DNA of 64,000 nucleotides, taken from the NCBI RefSeq assembly GCF_900112695.1, contig NZ_FOMT01000002.1, forward strand, positions 1-64,000, given 5' to 3'. The position numbers and the translations under genes are program-made. Within the stretch, counting starts at the first letter, position 1; every line of letters starts with the position of its first letter. Shown here in pieces: positions 34,432 through 43,754 of this stretch. The notes under the pieces were generated by a model. That model did no database searches and was not told the origin of the DNA. It worked only from the letters and a program-made list of their open reading frames with translations. The stretch comes from Paenibacillus catalpae. Lineage in GTDB: Bacteria > Bacillota > Bacilli > Paenibacillales > Paenibacillaceae.

Positions 34432-35403
34432 GTGACACTTCGGATTGGAATAGCTGGGACAGGTTGGTTCGGAAGAATGCATGCAGAGAAGCTTGCTGCG
34501 ATGGAAAATGTCAGTGTCAGCGCGTTCTGCGGGACAAGTCTGGAAAAGGCGGAGACGGCAGCAAGACCATACAAGGAAGCACGCGGTTACGATTCCATTG
34601 AGGCTATGCTTGATGATAATAAACTTGATGCCGTTTACATTTGCACGCCTCCTTTTGCGCACGGTGAGATTGAACTGGCGCTTGTGGAGCGGGGAATACC
34701 CTTCCTGGTTGAGAAGCCGATTGGGGTAGACGAGGAGACGCCGTCTCGAATCCGGCAAGCGATTGCGGAGAAGGGACTGCTGACATCGGTAGGTTATCAC
34801 TTCCGGTACATGGACAGCACCAATCACGCCAAGGAGCTCCTTGCTAACCGTACGCCGCTTATGGCATTGGGGCAATGGATGGGCTCGATGCCGGGCGTTT
34901 ATTGGTGGCGCAAGATGGAAACCTCCGGCGGTCAGTTTGTCGAACAGACAACCCATATCGTTGACCTGATGCGTTATTTGCTTGGGGATGTGAATGAAGT
35001 TTATGCGGCGTATGGAGACAGGTATATGGCAAGCAAGGAAGATGGAGTTACGGTCCCTGATGTAGGTACGGTGACGATAAAGCTCGCCAGCGGAGCGGTT
35101 GCTACAATCAGCAACACGTGCGCGATTCCGGCTGGAGGTCATGCGGGCTTGCAGATCTACACCAATACGGGAGTGCTGCAGATTACCGGCGATGCTGTTG
35201 TTGATATCGAAGAGGATAAGAAAACCGAGTACAAAGCGTCGAATAATCCTTACGTTCGGGAAAATGAAGCTTTTCTTCATGCGGTTAGAACGGGAGACGG
35301 CAGCAGAATTCTCTCCAGATACGAAGATGCCTGGGAGACCCATCGCGTGACCATGGCGGCGAACGAATCAGCCAGAACAGGGCTGCCCGTTAAGCTGAGA
35401 TAA
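34432..35403 (+). CDS. Gfo/Idh/MocA-family oxidoreductase
   Basis: A 323-aa NAD(P)-dependent sugar or inositol dehydrogenase-like enzyme. The Rossmann motif GIAGTGWFG is at the N-terminus, EKPIG is the conserved catalytic-lysine motif, and a C-terminal alpha/beta GFO domain follows (GGQFVEQTTHIVDLMRYLLG with the catalytic-site His). I chose GTG 34432 with AAGGTGGG 8 nt upstream; ATG 34408 is in frame but without an RBS. It lies 300 bp before a sugar importer and is the first of three such enzymes in the window. The substrate is unknown. Confidence 0.87.
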   Translation: MTLRIGIAGTGWFGRMHAEKLAAMENVSVSAFCGTSLEKAETAARPYKEARGYDSIEAMLDDNKLDAVYICTPPFAHGEIELALVERGIPFLVEKPIGVDEETPSRIRQAIAEKGLLTSVGYHFRYMDSTNHAKELLANRTPLMALGQWMGSMPGVYWWRKMETSGGQFVEQTTHIVDLMRYLLGDVNEVYAAYGDRYMASKEDGVTVPDVGTVTIKLASGAVATISNTCAIPAGGHAGLQIYTNTGVLQITGDAVVDIEEDKKTEYKASNNPYVRENEAFLHAVRTGDGSRILSRYEDAWETHRVTMAANESARTGLPVKLR

Positions 35404-35475
35404 TTTTGCCGGAATTATTTTGCATCCCGTTAATTTGGTCGCTGTAATTTAATTGCTAGAGTTAAAGGTTAAGAG

Positions 35476-35508
35476 ATACCTGTCGTTATTAACGGCAGGT
35501 ATTTTTTT
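35476..35508 (+). terminator. Terminator after the Gfo/Idh/MocA gene
   Basis: ATACCTGTCGTT / AACGGCAGGTAT with one G-T pair and an ATT loop is followed by eight T. Confidence 0.92.
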
Positions 35509-35590
35509 TGGCGTTACCTATTCATGAGATTAAACTTTAATTTCCTTCTCCCGCGCATAATCCTTCCCTCCTATATCGCTGGTAACAAAA

Positions 35591-35656
35591 ACCAATAAAA
35601 GTGGAATTTTTACCAATACTGGTAGCCTTACGCCTGTCAAATATTGGTCCTATAAT
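35591..35656 (+). promoter_or_regulatory. Promoter with ACCAATA/TATTGGT operator-like repeats
   Basis: ACCAATA (35591), ACCAATACTGGT (35612-35623) and TATTGGT (35642-35648) form inverted half-sites around a weak -35 TTACGC (35628-35633) and -10 TATAAT (35651-35656) with 17-bp spacing. They would bring a regulator onto the promoter of the importer at 35704. Confidence 0.6.
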
Positions 35657-35703
35657 TATGAATGCGGTTACAAAAAAGGTTTTAAATAAAAGGGAGGCAA
35701 AGT

Positions 35704-37116
35704 ATGAAACGTATGAAACGTGCTTTAATGGGGATCTCTACCATGCTTGTGATGACAACTGCTCTCGCAGCATGTGGCGGAAACTCGAACTCGAATTCAG
35801 ACTCAAACTCTAGCCCTAGCCCAACTACATCTACAGCTACTGCATCTGAGGCGCCAGCAACAAATGACGGCAAGAAAGTCACGATCAATCTCTGGAGCTT
35901 CACGGATGAGATTCCGAACATGACGAAAAAGTACCTAGAAACTCATCCAGACGCGAATGTAGAGTTTAAAACAACCGTAATTGCAACAACTGACGGTGCT
36001 TATCAGCCTGCGCTTGACCAGGCTTTGGCCGGCGGCGGCAAGGATGCCCCGGATATCTTCGCAGCGGAAGCAGCGTTTGTTCTCAAGTATACGCAAGGGG
36101 ATGCGTCCAGCTATGCAGCCAACTATGCTGACCTTGGTCTTGACGACCAACTGGTGAAGGATGCGGGCATTGCCCAATATTCCGTTGATATCGGCAGCAA
36201 AGATGGTCAATTGAAGGCTCTTGGTTATCAAGCAACAGGCGGCGGCTTCATCTATCGCCGTTCGATTGCCAAAGACGTATTCGGAACGGATGATCCGGCA
36301 GCTATCAAGAACGAAGTTGGCCCGGGCTGGGATAAGTACTTCGCTGCAGCTGACAAGCTGAAAGCGAAAGGCTACGCGATTGTTTCCGGCGACGGCGACA
36401 TCTGGCACGCGATTGAGAACAGCTCGGACAAGGGCTGGATTGTGGACGGCAAGCTTCATATTGATCCAAAGCGTGAAGCATTCCTTGATTTCTCCAAGAA
36501 GCTGACTGACAACGGTTACAGCAACGGCACACAGGACTGGCAGGAAGCTTGGTATGCCGATATGTCCGGCACGGGTCCGAAGCCGGTATTCGGATTCTTT
36601 GGTCCAGCATGGCTTATTAACTACGTTATGAACGGTCAAGTAAAAGATACAAATGGAGACTGGGCTGTAACTGAGCCGACAACCGGCTTCTTCTGGGGCG
36701 GCACATGGCTTCTCGCGAACAAAGACGTAACGAAAGACGATGCGAAGAAGCAAGCGGTTGCTGACTTCATCAAATGGGTAACGCTCGATACGTCCGAAAC
36801 AGGCCTCCAATACTACTGGGCTAACGGCACAATGAAAGAGGGCGAGCAAGGCACGAAGGACAGCGTTGCATCCTCCGTTGTTATGTCGAAGTCGAACGGC
36901 GAAGTTCCACTGCTTGGCGGACAAAACATGTTCGAGGCATTTGTTCCGGCTAACGCTAACGCTACGGGCAAAAACCTGACCCAATATGACGAATCGATCA
37001 ATCTGATCTGGCGCGATCAAGTTCGTGCGTACGCCTCGGGCAGCAAGAGCCGCGAGCAAGCGCTCAAAGACTTCAAGCAAACCGTTACAGATCAACTCGG
37101 AATCGAAAGCGAATAA
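35704..37116 (+). CDS. Sugar-binding lipoprotein (MalE/family 1)
   Basis: A 470-aa ABC binding protein. The signal peptide has lipobox LAAC with Cys24, then a Ser/Asn/Pro/Thr-rich linker (about 25-55) and a family 1 binding domain (ITINLWSFTDEIP..., ALGYQATGGGFIYRRSIA). It resembles maltodextrin or multiple-sugar binding proteins rather than the LplA type used by the other importers here. An AGGGAGG RBS precedes ATG 35704. A hairpin after the stop may lower expression of the permeases relative to this gene. Confidence 0.93.
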   Translation: MKRMKRALMGISTMLVMTTALAACGGNSNSNSDSNSSPSPTTSTATASEAPATNDGKKVTINLWSFTDEIPNMTKKYLETHPDANVEFKTTVIATTDGAYQPALDQALAGGGKDAPDIFAAEAAFVLKYTQGDASSYAANYADLGLDDQLVKDAGIAQYSVDIGSKDGQLKALGYQATGGGFIYRRSIAKDVFGTDDPAAIKNEVGPGWDKYFAAADKLKAKGYAIVSGDGDIWHAIENSSDKGWIVDGKLHIDPKREAFLDFSKKLTDNGYSNGTQDWQEAWYADMSGTGPKPVFGFFGPAWLINYVMNGQVKDTNGDWAVTEPTTGFFWGGTWLLANKDVTKDDAKKQAVADFIKWVTLDTSETGLQYYWANGTMKEGEQGTKDSVASSVVMSKSNGEVPLLGGQNMFEAFVPANANATGKNLTQYDESINLIWRDQVRAYASGSKSREQALKDFKQTVTDQLGIESE

Positions 37117-37128
37117 GAAGGCGCCGAA

Positions 37129-37155
37129 GGGGCGGGAGAGTTTCCCGCCTCTTTA
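37129..37155 (+). terminator. Attenuator-like hairpin between binding protein and permease
   Basis: GGCGGGA (37131-37137) pairs with TCCCGCC (37143-37149), followed by TCTTTAT. The short stem and weak T tract suggest partial termination or 3'-end protection, giving more binding protein than permease. Confidence 0.55.
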
Positions 37156-37177
37156 TATGAATTGATGAGGTGAGAGC

Positions 37178-38152
37178 ATGCGCCGCAATGGAGTCAACTA
37201 CTCGAAATACGGCTATATATTCAGTATTCCTTTTATCGTTATATTTCTGATTTTCTCCTTATACCCAACTTTATACACCGCAGTCATTGGGTTCACGGAT
37301 ATGAAGGGTGTCATCCCGAAACCGATTCACATTCTGGATAATCCGTTTCAGAACTTCAAAGATCTCATTATGGAGAATGTCTCTTTTAGACAGTCTCTTA
37401 TTAATACTTTAATCCTGTGGATTGCCAACTTCATCCCCCAAATCGTGCTTGCGCTCTTGCTCACCGCCTGGTTCACCAACCGGCGCCTCAATATCAAGGG
37501 TCAAGGCGCGTTCAAAGTTTTGCTCTATATGCCGAATATAATCACGGCCAGTACGATAGCCGTGCTCTTCAGCACCTTGTTCGCTTATCCGATGGGTCCT
37601 GTGAATAGTTTGTTTCACGCGCTGGGGTGGTCGGACGCGCCGATCCAGTTCCTTCAGGACAAGAATACCGCGCGGGGTATTGTTTCGTTCATCCAATTCT
37701 GGATGTGGTACGGTAATACGATGATTGTCCTTATTGCAGGCGTTATGGGGATTAACCCGGCGCTCTTCGAGGCTGCTTCCATTGACGGCGCGAACGGGAT
37801 TCAAACCTTCTTCCGCGTTACGCTGCCGAGTCTCCGAACGATCTTGCTTTACTCGCTGATTACATCCATGATAGGCGGACTGCAAATGTTCGATATTCCG
37901 CAGCTGTTCATTACTCCAGCGGGAGGACCGGACAATGCTACGCTTACCACCTCCGTGTTCATTTACGGGCAGGCATTCAAGGGAAGCTATATGTACAACA
38001 AGGCCGCAGCGGCTAGCATGATTATGTTCATCATTGCAGCTGTGCTGTCCCTCATTGTGTTCTACCTGATGCGCGACCGCAGTGAGGCAAAGCTCAAGAA
38101 ACAACAAAAGATGATAAACAAGGCTGCCAAAGCAGCGGCAAGGGGGATGTAA
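37178..38152 (+). CDS. Sugar ABC transporter permease (MalF/UgpA-like)
   Basis: A 324-aa six-TM permease. The EAA loop is FEAASIDGANGIQTFFRVTLPSL. The N-terminal helix YGYIFSIPFIVIFLIFSLYP is typical of MalF/UgpA-type subunits, and the basic tail KLKKQQKMINKAAKAA is cytosolic. It is followed after 3 bp by the partner permease. Confidence 0.94.
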   Translation: MRRNGVNYSKYGYIFSIPFIVIFLIFSLYPTLYTAVIGFTDMKGVIPKPIHILDNPFQNFKDLIMENVSFRQSLINTLILWIANFIPQIVLALLLTAWFTNRRLNIKGQGAFKVLLYMPNIITASTIAVLFSTLFAYPMGPVNSLFHALGWSDAPIQFLQDKNTARGIVSFIQFWMWYGNTMIVLIAGVMGINPALFEAASIDGANGIQTFFRVTLPSLRTILLYSLITSMIGGLQMFDIPQLFITPAGGPDNATLTTSVFIYGQAFKGSYMYNKAAAASMIMFIIAAVLSLIVFYLMRDRSEAKLKKQQKMINKAAKAAARGM

Positions 38153-38155
38153 TTC

Positions 38156-39007
38156 ATGGCGAATACGAATATGGAGAAAACATCCCGGGGCATAAACAAG
38201 ACGATTATCTACATCGTTTGCATAGGCCTGTCGCTGCTTAGCATTCTTCCGTTCTGGATTATGTTCGTCAATGCCACGCGTTCTACGGCGGAAATTCAAA
38301 GCGGTCTATCCCTGCTGCCGTCCACACACTTCATGACCAACTGGGACGTACTGATCAGCAAAAGCTTCGATCCCCTTAAAGGGTTTCTGAACTCGCTGAC
38401 CATCTCCGGTGCTTCTACAATCTGCGCGGTCTATTTCTCGTCTTTGACGGCTTACGGGCTCGTGGTATACAACTGGAAATGGCGTCAGCCGTTCTTCACT
38501 TTTATTATGTGCGTGATGCTGATTCCGGCACAGGCAAGCGCGATTGGCTTCTATCAGTTCATGTATCAAATGCACTGGACGAACAGCTTCCTGCCGCTCA
38601 TTTTGCCTTCGATTGCAGCGCCGGCCATTGTATTCTTCATGCGCCAATACCTGCTCGCGACACTTTCGCTTGAGATCGTCGAGGCAGCGCGTGTAGACGG
38701 CTCAGGCGAGTTCGCTACCTTCAACAAGATCATCATGCCGATCATGATGCCGGCTGTGGCCACACAGGCTATCTTTGCTTTTGTTGGCAGCTGGAACAAC
38801 CTGTTCATGCCGCTGATCCTGCTGACGGACAAATCGAAATATACGCTGCCGGTCATGGTAAGTTTGCTTCGCGGTGATATTTACAAGACGGAGTTCGGCT
38901 CGATCTATATGGGGCTGGCCTTGACGGCATTACCGCTCTTCGTCATATACTTCCTGTTATCCCGGTATATTATTGCTGGCGTAGCGCTGGGTGGCGTGAA
39001 GGAATAG
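38156..39007 (+). CDS. Sugar ABC transporter permease (MalG-like)
   Basis: A 283-aa six-TM permease. The EAA loop is VEAARVDGSGEFATFNKIIMP, and the C-terminus RYIIAGVALGGVKE is typical of MalG-type subunits. It closes the importer operon; a strong terminator follows. Confidence 0.94.
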   Translation: MANTNMEKTSRGINKTIIYIVCIGLSLLSILPFWIMFVNATRSTAEIQSGLSLLPSTHFMTNWDVLISKSFDPLKGFLNSLTISGASTICAVYFSSLTAYGLVVYNWKWRQPFFTFIMCVMLIPAQASAIGFYQFMYQMHWTNSFLPLILPSIAAPAIVFFMRQYLLATLSLEIVEAARVDGSGEFATFNKIIMPIMMPAVATQAIFAFVGSWNNLFMPLILLTDKSKYTLPVMVSLLRGDIYKTEFGSIYMGLALTALPLFVIYFLLSRYIIAGVALGGVKE

Positions 39008-39023
39008 CACTTTCGGAGAAAAT

Positions 39024-39079
39024 AAGGGGGCTGTCTCATAAGTCATTAAAGATGACTTATGAGACAGCCCCTTTTAAAT
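39024..39079. terminator. Bidirectional terminator between convergent operons
   Basis: A 22-23 bp nearly perfect stem (39025-39046 with 39052-39073, GGGGCTGTCTCATAAGTCAT type) has a 5-nt loop, T-rich on the plus strand and A-rich upstream. It serves both the importer (plus) and the response regulator (minus). Confidence 0.9.
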
Positions 39080-39082
39080 TTT

Positions 39083-40690
39083 TCACATTGGATTCGTGGA
39101 GCCGTCCTGTTTATATTCATTAGGCGTCATGCCAACCTCTTGCTTGAATATCTTCGCAAAGTAGGAATAGTTGGCATAGCCGGCCTTCTTCGCCACGGCG
39201 AACACCGATAGCTGCGTTGTTCGGAGCAGCTGCTTGGCAGCCTCGATTCGGGCCCCAATTACATAAGTTCCAAGAGAAACACCCGTTTCTTTTTTAAACA
39301 ACCGAGCCAGATAATCGGGATGGAGGTAGACGACTTCCGCCAGACTGAGCCGGGTCAAGTCTTCTCCGTAGTGCGTATGGATATATTGCTTGATTTCCTC
39401 GGTCACCGATTTGGGCTGCTCGGCGAAATCCCGATACGACATAGCCGTGTGAACCAGATACCGCAGGTATGCCTCCATATCCTCAATGGAGTTCAAGGAA
39501 TGGGCGAGCAGCCGTTCATTGGATTTTCCCTGGTACAGCTGATGGGCTTGAATGCCTTTAGACTTGAGGAAGGCGTAGACGAGCTGCATCATATCGAGCC
39601 GGAACAGGCCGAGCACAGAGGTGGAGCAATGATTCTGCTGTGCAGAATGGTTCAAATACAGGGTCGTTTCCCGCAGGAAATCATCAGGCAAGTTCCGCTC
39701 CAGGAGCTCCTCCAGCCGGGATAGATCCGGTGGTTTATAAGATTCATCTGTGGGCTTCAGACCATGCTCCGCAAAGAAAATTTGATTGCGCCGCTTGGCG
39801 ATATCCTGATTGAGCTGCAGCAATTGCCGGATGTTCGGACTAATGCCCTCCAGCATACCCGGCATGGCGACGATGCAGCAGGCATCGCATTTCAGCGAGC
39901 GGTTCGCCTGCCGGATAAACGCGGAGCATAGCTCATCGAGCGTCTGGGAGTCAGGCGCTGCTTTCCATTTCAAGACGGCGATCCAGTTATGCAAGCTGTA
40001 TTCCAGCACCGTCTCCACCGTAAATTGAGGATGCTGGAACAACTCGTACAAGACGTTAAGCAGCGCGAAATCGAACAGATTTTTCTCTTCGAGCCCCATA
40101 CTGCCATCGTAAGGGAATAGATTAAGCAGCACCGGTTGAATGAGATCATTCATGCCGTACGATAGATGCTGCTCATCGACCGCACGAGAGATGTCCGCGG
40201 CCTTCAGAGGGCAGGAGACGCTGCCGCTGATCAGCTTGCGCCAGAAGTGCTCGAGAATCTTCGCTTGATTGCGCTGCCAGTAGTAACCCTCCTGAATGGC
40301 TTTCTCCTGTTGCTGCTGTTCGTTTGCCCGTTCGACAGCTTTCCGAATAATAAGCATCAGCTTATCGAATTGAATCGGCTTTAGAAAATATTCAAAGCTT
40401 CGCAGTTCAATCGCTTTCTGCGCATAATTAAAGTCCGCGTAGTTGGTCAGAAAGATAGCCTGTACGTTGTAGTTCTCCTCGCGAATCCACGCCAATAGCT
40501 CCAGACCGCTGCCTTGCGGCATTTCGATATCCGATATAAGAATTTGAATGGGATGGTTCATTAGAATTTCGCGCGCCTGAGCGACATTATGAGCGGTATA
40601 GACTGACTCGATGCCAAGCGACGTCCAATCGATCTTCTTCTCCAGCGCGGTCACGACAAAGTAGTCGTCATCTACAACTAATGCGTTCAC
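39083..40690 (-). CDS. Response regulator, AraC output (YesN family)
   Basis: A 535-aa regulator. Receiver ALVVDDDYF has phospho-acceptor Asp54 in LISDIEMPQGSG; the linker is long; two AraC HTH motifs close the protein (LAEVVYLHPDYLARLFKKE and VFAVAKKAGYANYSYFAKIFKQE). It overlaps the kinase stop by 4 nt. Its likely targets are the divergent importer genes from 42766, where three GTCTGGAT-type direct repeats occur. Confidence 0.94.
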   Translation of the reverse strand: MNALVVDDDYFVVTALEKKIDWTSLGIESVYTAHNVAQAREILMNHPIQILISDIEMPQGSGLELLAWIREENYNVQAIFLTNYADFNYAQKAIELRSFEYFLKPIQFDKLMLIIRKAVERANEQQQQEKAIQEGYYWQRNQAKILEHFWRKLISGSVSCPLKAADISRAVDEQHLSYGMNDLIQPVLLNLFPYDGSMGLEEKNLFDFALLNVLYELFQHPQFTVETVLEYSLHNWIAVLKWKAAPDSQTLDELCSAFIRQANRSLKCDACCIVAMPGMLEGISPNIRQLLQLNQDIAKRRNQIFFAEHGLKPTDESYKPPDLSRLEELLERNLPDDFLRETTLYLNHSAQQNHCSTSVLGLFRLDMMQLVYAFLKSKGIQAHQLYQGKSNERLLAHSLNSIEDMEAYLRYLVHTAMSYRDFAEQPKSVTEEIKQYIHTHYGEDLTRLSLAEVVYLHPDYLARLFKKETGVSLGTYVIGARIEAAKQLLRTTQLSVFAVAKKAGYANYSYFAKIFKQEVGMTPNEYKQDGSTNPM

Positions 40691-42441
40691 GTAAGCGACA
40701 CTCCATTCTCAATTGGTTTGGCCGGAAGCTCCGGAAGATAGAGGATAACGTTGGCGCCGCCGCTTTCTCGGTTCGAGAAATGGACCGACGCACGTTTATC
40801 GTACAAATATTCAAGACGCTGAACCGTATTCATAATGCCGATCTGCGTTCCATGCGTCTGATCGAGCGGCTGTCCCTGCTGCAGCTTCTCGAGAACATCT
40901 TGCGGGAAGCCGGGGCCAGTATCCGAAATCCGGATGACGGTCATTCTCTCGTCCTCTATAAGCTGTCGCTCTACGGTCAGGATGATCAGCGATTGATTGT
41001 CCCGCGACACCGCGTATTTAATGGCGTTCTCGATGAAGGTTTGCAGCACGAGCGGCGGAATGGGGGTGTCCTGCGTCAGCTCGCCTTGCTCGATCCGATA
41101 GAGGAACGAGCCCTGATAGCGGCTCCTCTGAATCTCGAGATAGACGCGGACATGCTCGATTTCGTCCTCCATCCGCACAAAGTCCTGGCCGTTCTGGAAA
41201 ATATACCTGAAGTAGACCGATGTGGACAACGCCATCTGTTGAATTTCTTCGGTCATATCCATTTGCGCCATGCTGTGAATAGTCGTCAGGCAGTTCAGGA
41301 AAAAGTGCGGTTTGATCTGCAGCTTCGTGTAATCCAGCTGAATGCGCTGCTTCTCAATCTCGCGTTCGTAAATATCGATCTTATAGGTTTTGATCTGCTT
41401 CACCAGGTGTGCAAACTGCTTGTTGGCCTTCTCAAGCTCAACGATCTTGCTGCTCGCGATATCAAGCGGCTCTCCATCCTCCGTCCAGAAGGCAAGGTTG
41501 TACGAGAAGCTCTTGATCGGCTGCAGCACCTTGTTCTTGAAATACAACATGATAAAGCTCAAGCTGCAGGCGACAATGACAGCGAGCAGCATGATGAGCA
41601 GCTGAACGATCATTATTTTCTCAAACGCGCCGAATTGAATGTTGAGCTTGACGAAGAATGACGCATTGTCAAACTCGCCGTTGACGGTCGTTCTTGTTTG
41701 GAGCGTATTCCGAAACGAGGAGCGTTCTTGCTCCTCTTCAATATTAAGTAGCTTCCCTTTATTCGAGATCGGACTTGTTACCAGACTGCCGTCCTCGGCC
41801 CGCAAAGAGGCATAGCCGTTCTCTCCCAGATTGATCTGGCGGAGCGGGAGGATAAGATCGTCTGCCGCGATCAGGCAGATCATGTAGCTGTCATGATAAG
41901 GAACAATATTAACGATATAAAACTTCCCGGCCAACTGGATGGTTGACCACCGGGAATAGAACTGCTCGTATATGACCTTGTCTTTAATGAAAGCATTGAT
42001 CTGCAGCTGCAGCTGCTGATATTCCTTGAAGGTCACCCTCATTGGGGCAATGTTAAGCATGACATTCTTCTTATTAAAGAAGAGAAAGAAATTATAGCTC
42101 TTGTCGTAGCTTTTCTGAAGCTCGACAAACCGCCTGTACAAAGCATCGTTTGCTTTGATAAATTCCGTTTCGTTAGTGTCGTGCGCATTCATCATTTTCA
42201 CATTCTCGTCGTTAGCCAGCGTCCAGCCCATGAAGTGATTAATATAGGAAAAGTCTCTATTAATCCGGTTGATATACAAATAAGCGGTATCCCGCAAATC
42301 ACGTGCGGACTGCTGCTTAACAATCGAGATCGACGCAAAGCTGATGATGAAATCCAGAATAAGCGCGGAAAAAGAAATGACGAGAATGATTTTGACGTAA
42401 TGCTGAATCGGATATAGCTTGTTCTCCGCCTGTTTGGACAT
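40687..42441 (-). CDS. Sensor histidine kinase (YesM family)
   Basis: A 584-aa membrane kinase. The first TM helix is IILVISFSALILDFIISFASI, then an extracellular sensor of about 250 residues, a second TM helix (IMIVQLLIMLLAVIVACSLSFIML), HAMP-like linker, and the His_kinase motif LQIKPHFFLNCLTTIHSMAQ. The usual PHFLYN is PHFFLN here, a mild variant. HATPase boxes FIENAIKYA, SDTGPGF and GIGIMNTVQRL are intact. The promoter lies at 42502-42529 and overlaps a palindrome. Confidence 0.92.
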   Translation of the reverse strand: MSKQAENKLYPIQHYVKIILVISFSALILDFIISFASISIVKQQSARDLRDTAYLYINRINRDFSYINHFMGWTLANDENVKMMNAHDTNETEFIKANDALYRRFVELQKSYDKSYNFFLFFNKKNVMLNIAPMRVTFKEYQQLQLQINAFIKDKVIYEQFYSRWSTIQLAGKFYIVNIVPYHDSYMICLIAADDLILPLRQINLGENGYASLRAEDGSLVTSPISNKGKLLNIEEEQERSSFRNTLQTRTTVNGEFDNASFFVKLNIQFGAFEKIMIVQLLIMLLAVIVACSLSFIMLYFKNKVLQPIKSFSYNLAFWTEDGEPLDIASSKIVELEKANKQFAHLVKQIKTYKIDIYEREIEKQRIQLDYTKLQIKPHFFLNCLTTIHSMAQMDMTEEIQQMALSTSVYFRYIFQNGQDFVRMEDEIEHVRVYLEIQRSRYQGSFLYRIEQGELTQDTPIPPLVLQTFIENAIKYAVSRDNQSLIILTVERQLIEDERMTVIRISDTGPGFPQDVLEKLQQGQPLDQTHGTQIGIMNTVQRLEYLYDKRASVHFSNRESGGANVILYLPELPAKPIENGVSLT

Positions 42442-42501
42442 ATGCCCCGCAACTCCCCGCTATTTGCCTCAAGTAATTGAAATCCTAGACGTTGTCTGAT
42501 C

Positions 42502-42538
42502 ATTATAATGCCGCTTTATGAAAATGCAACCGATTGCA
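42502..42538 (-). promoter_or_regulatory. Promoter of the kinase operon with an overlapping palindrome
   Basis: On the minus strand TTGCAT (42524-42529) and TATAAT (42502-42507) are 16 bp apart. The -35 is embedded in the palindrome TGCAACCGATTGCA (42525-42538), which resembles LacI/CcpA-family operators and shares CGATTGCA with the cre-like site at 19506. Confidence 0.7.
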
Positions 42539-42557
42539 TACCTCAAAAACGCCGAAT

Positions 42558-42663
42558 GTCTGGATAGTGACAGCAGAAAGTCTGGATTGTATGCCGCTTA
42601 TGACCAGACAATCCTGCCCAGCAGCAAATTCTGCCAGGCATCACCCGGAAGGTCCGGAATGTG
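42558..42663 (+). promoter_or_regulatory. Three direct repeats, possible YesN binding sites
   Basis: GTCTGGATAGTG (42558), GTCTGGATTGT (42580) and GTCCGGAATGTG (42652). The first two are 22 bp apart (two helical turns) and the third 72 bp further. They lie between the divergent two-component pair and the importer. Role as the response regulator's operator is inferred. Confidence 0.5.
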
Positions 42664-42765
42664 TTATTCATGATGTCCAACTTGCATCTTCCCCAGCAAG
42701 TATACTGAAGTCGTTGGAAGAGAGAGAAAGGAAACGGTAAAAACAGCTAAGGGAGGTTCGGATTC

Positions 42766-43695
42766 TTGATAAACAGTTCATCCAGCGGCAATATGCAGCG
42801 CCAATTGCAAAGAATCGGCAGAAACTGGGGCTTGTACCTGCTCCTCTTGCCGGCTGTCGTCCTGCTGCTTTGTTTTACTTATAAGCCGATGTACGGGGTC
42901 ATTATCGCGTTTAAAGATTTCAAGCCGGCGCTCGGCATTATGGACAGTCCATGGGTAGGTTTCAAATATTTCGAGAAGTTTTTTAACTCCTACCAATTCT
43001 CGGTCACCATCAAGAATACGGTATTCATCAGCTTGTACAGCTTCGTAACGTTCCCGCTGCCGATTGTATTCGCTATTCTTGTGAATCAGCTGCGGGCGAA
43101 CCGGTTCAAACGGGTGTTCCAAACGGTTACTTATATGCCTCATTTCATTTCCACCATTGTTATCGTTGGTCTCATGATGATTCTACTGTCTCCGGGCAAT
43201 GGCCTGATCGGCAGCATCTACCGCTTATTTGGCGCCGAAGCGCCAAACCTGATGGGTTCGGCCAGCATGTTCAGCAGCCTGTACGTCTGGTCTGATGTTT
43301 GGCAGCATACGGGATGGGACAGCATTATTTATCTCGCGGCCTTGTCTTCGGTGAGTCCAAGCTTGTATGAAGCAGCGACAGTGGACGGGGCAAGCCGGTG
43401 GCAAAAAATCCGTTACATCGACATTCCGATGCTCATCCCGACAGCTGTAACGCTATTGATCCTGCGGATCGGCGGATTGCTTGGCGTCGGCTTCGAGAAG
43501 GCGTACCTGCTGCAAAACAACTTGAATATTTCCGGCAGCGAGGTCATCTCGACGTACGTGTACAAGATTGGACTGCTCAGCTCCCAATACAGCTTCTCGG
43601 CGGCTATCAATCTATTTAATACGGTTATTAATTTCACATTGCTTATTCTGGTCAATTATATCTCGAAGAAATATTCCGAGAACAGTCTCTGGTAA
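42766..43695 (+). CDS. Sugar ABC transporter permease (LplB-like)
   Basis: A 309-aa six-TM permease. The EAA loop is YEAATVDGASRWQKIRYIDIPML, and YLLLLPAVVLLLCFTYKPMYG and the tail YSENSLW mark the LplB family. Start is TTG 42766 with GGGAGG 9 nt upstream. It is the first gene of a permease-permease-binding protein operon, the reverse of the usual order. Confidence 0.93.
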   Translation: MINSSSSGNMQRQLQRIGRNWGLYLLLLPAVVLLLCFTYKPMYGVIIAFKDFKPALGIMDSPWVGFKYFEKFFNSYQFSVTIKNTVFISLYSFVTFPLPIVFAILVNQLRANRFKRVFQTVTYMPHFISTIVIVGLMMILLSPGNGLIGSIYRLFGAEAPNLMGSASMFSSLYVWSDVWQHTGWDSIIYLAALSSVSPSLYEAATVDGASRWQKIRYIDIPMLIPTAVTLLILRIGGLLGVGFEKAYLLQNNLNISGSEVISTYVYKIGLLSSQYSFSAAINLFNTVINFTLLILVNYISKKYSENSLW

Positions 43696-43699
43696 GCCA

Positions 43700-43738
43700 A
43701 TGCTTACGAAGTATGAATGGCTTCGCCATTCATTTTAA
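43700..43738 (+). repeat. Head-plus-hairpin element between two permease genes
   Basis: ATGCTTACGAAGTA (43700-43713), then ATGAATGGC/GCCATTCAT hairpin (43713-43733), then TTTAAGGAGG. Same architecture as the duplicated element at 8620: identical 14-base head, GAAT...ATTC hairpin, and an RBS immediately after. Confidence 0.75.
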
Positions 43739-43754
43739 GGAGGAAAATACAGCT

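Noticed and set aside
40681..41661. 326-codon plus-strand open frame opposite the YesM-type kinase
   Set aside because: It covers the kinase's HATPase and His_kinase coding region, which has all boxes intact on the minus strand.
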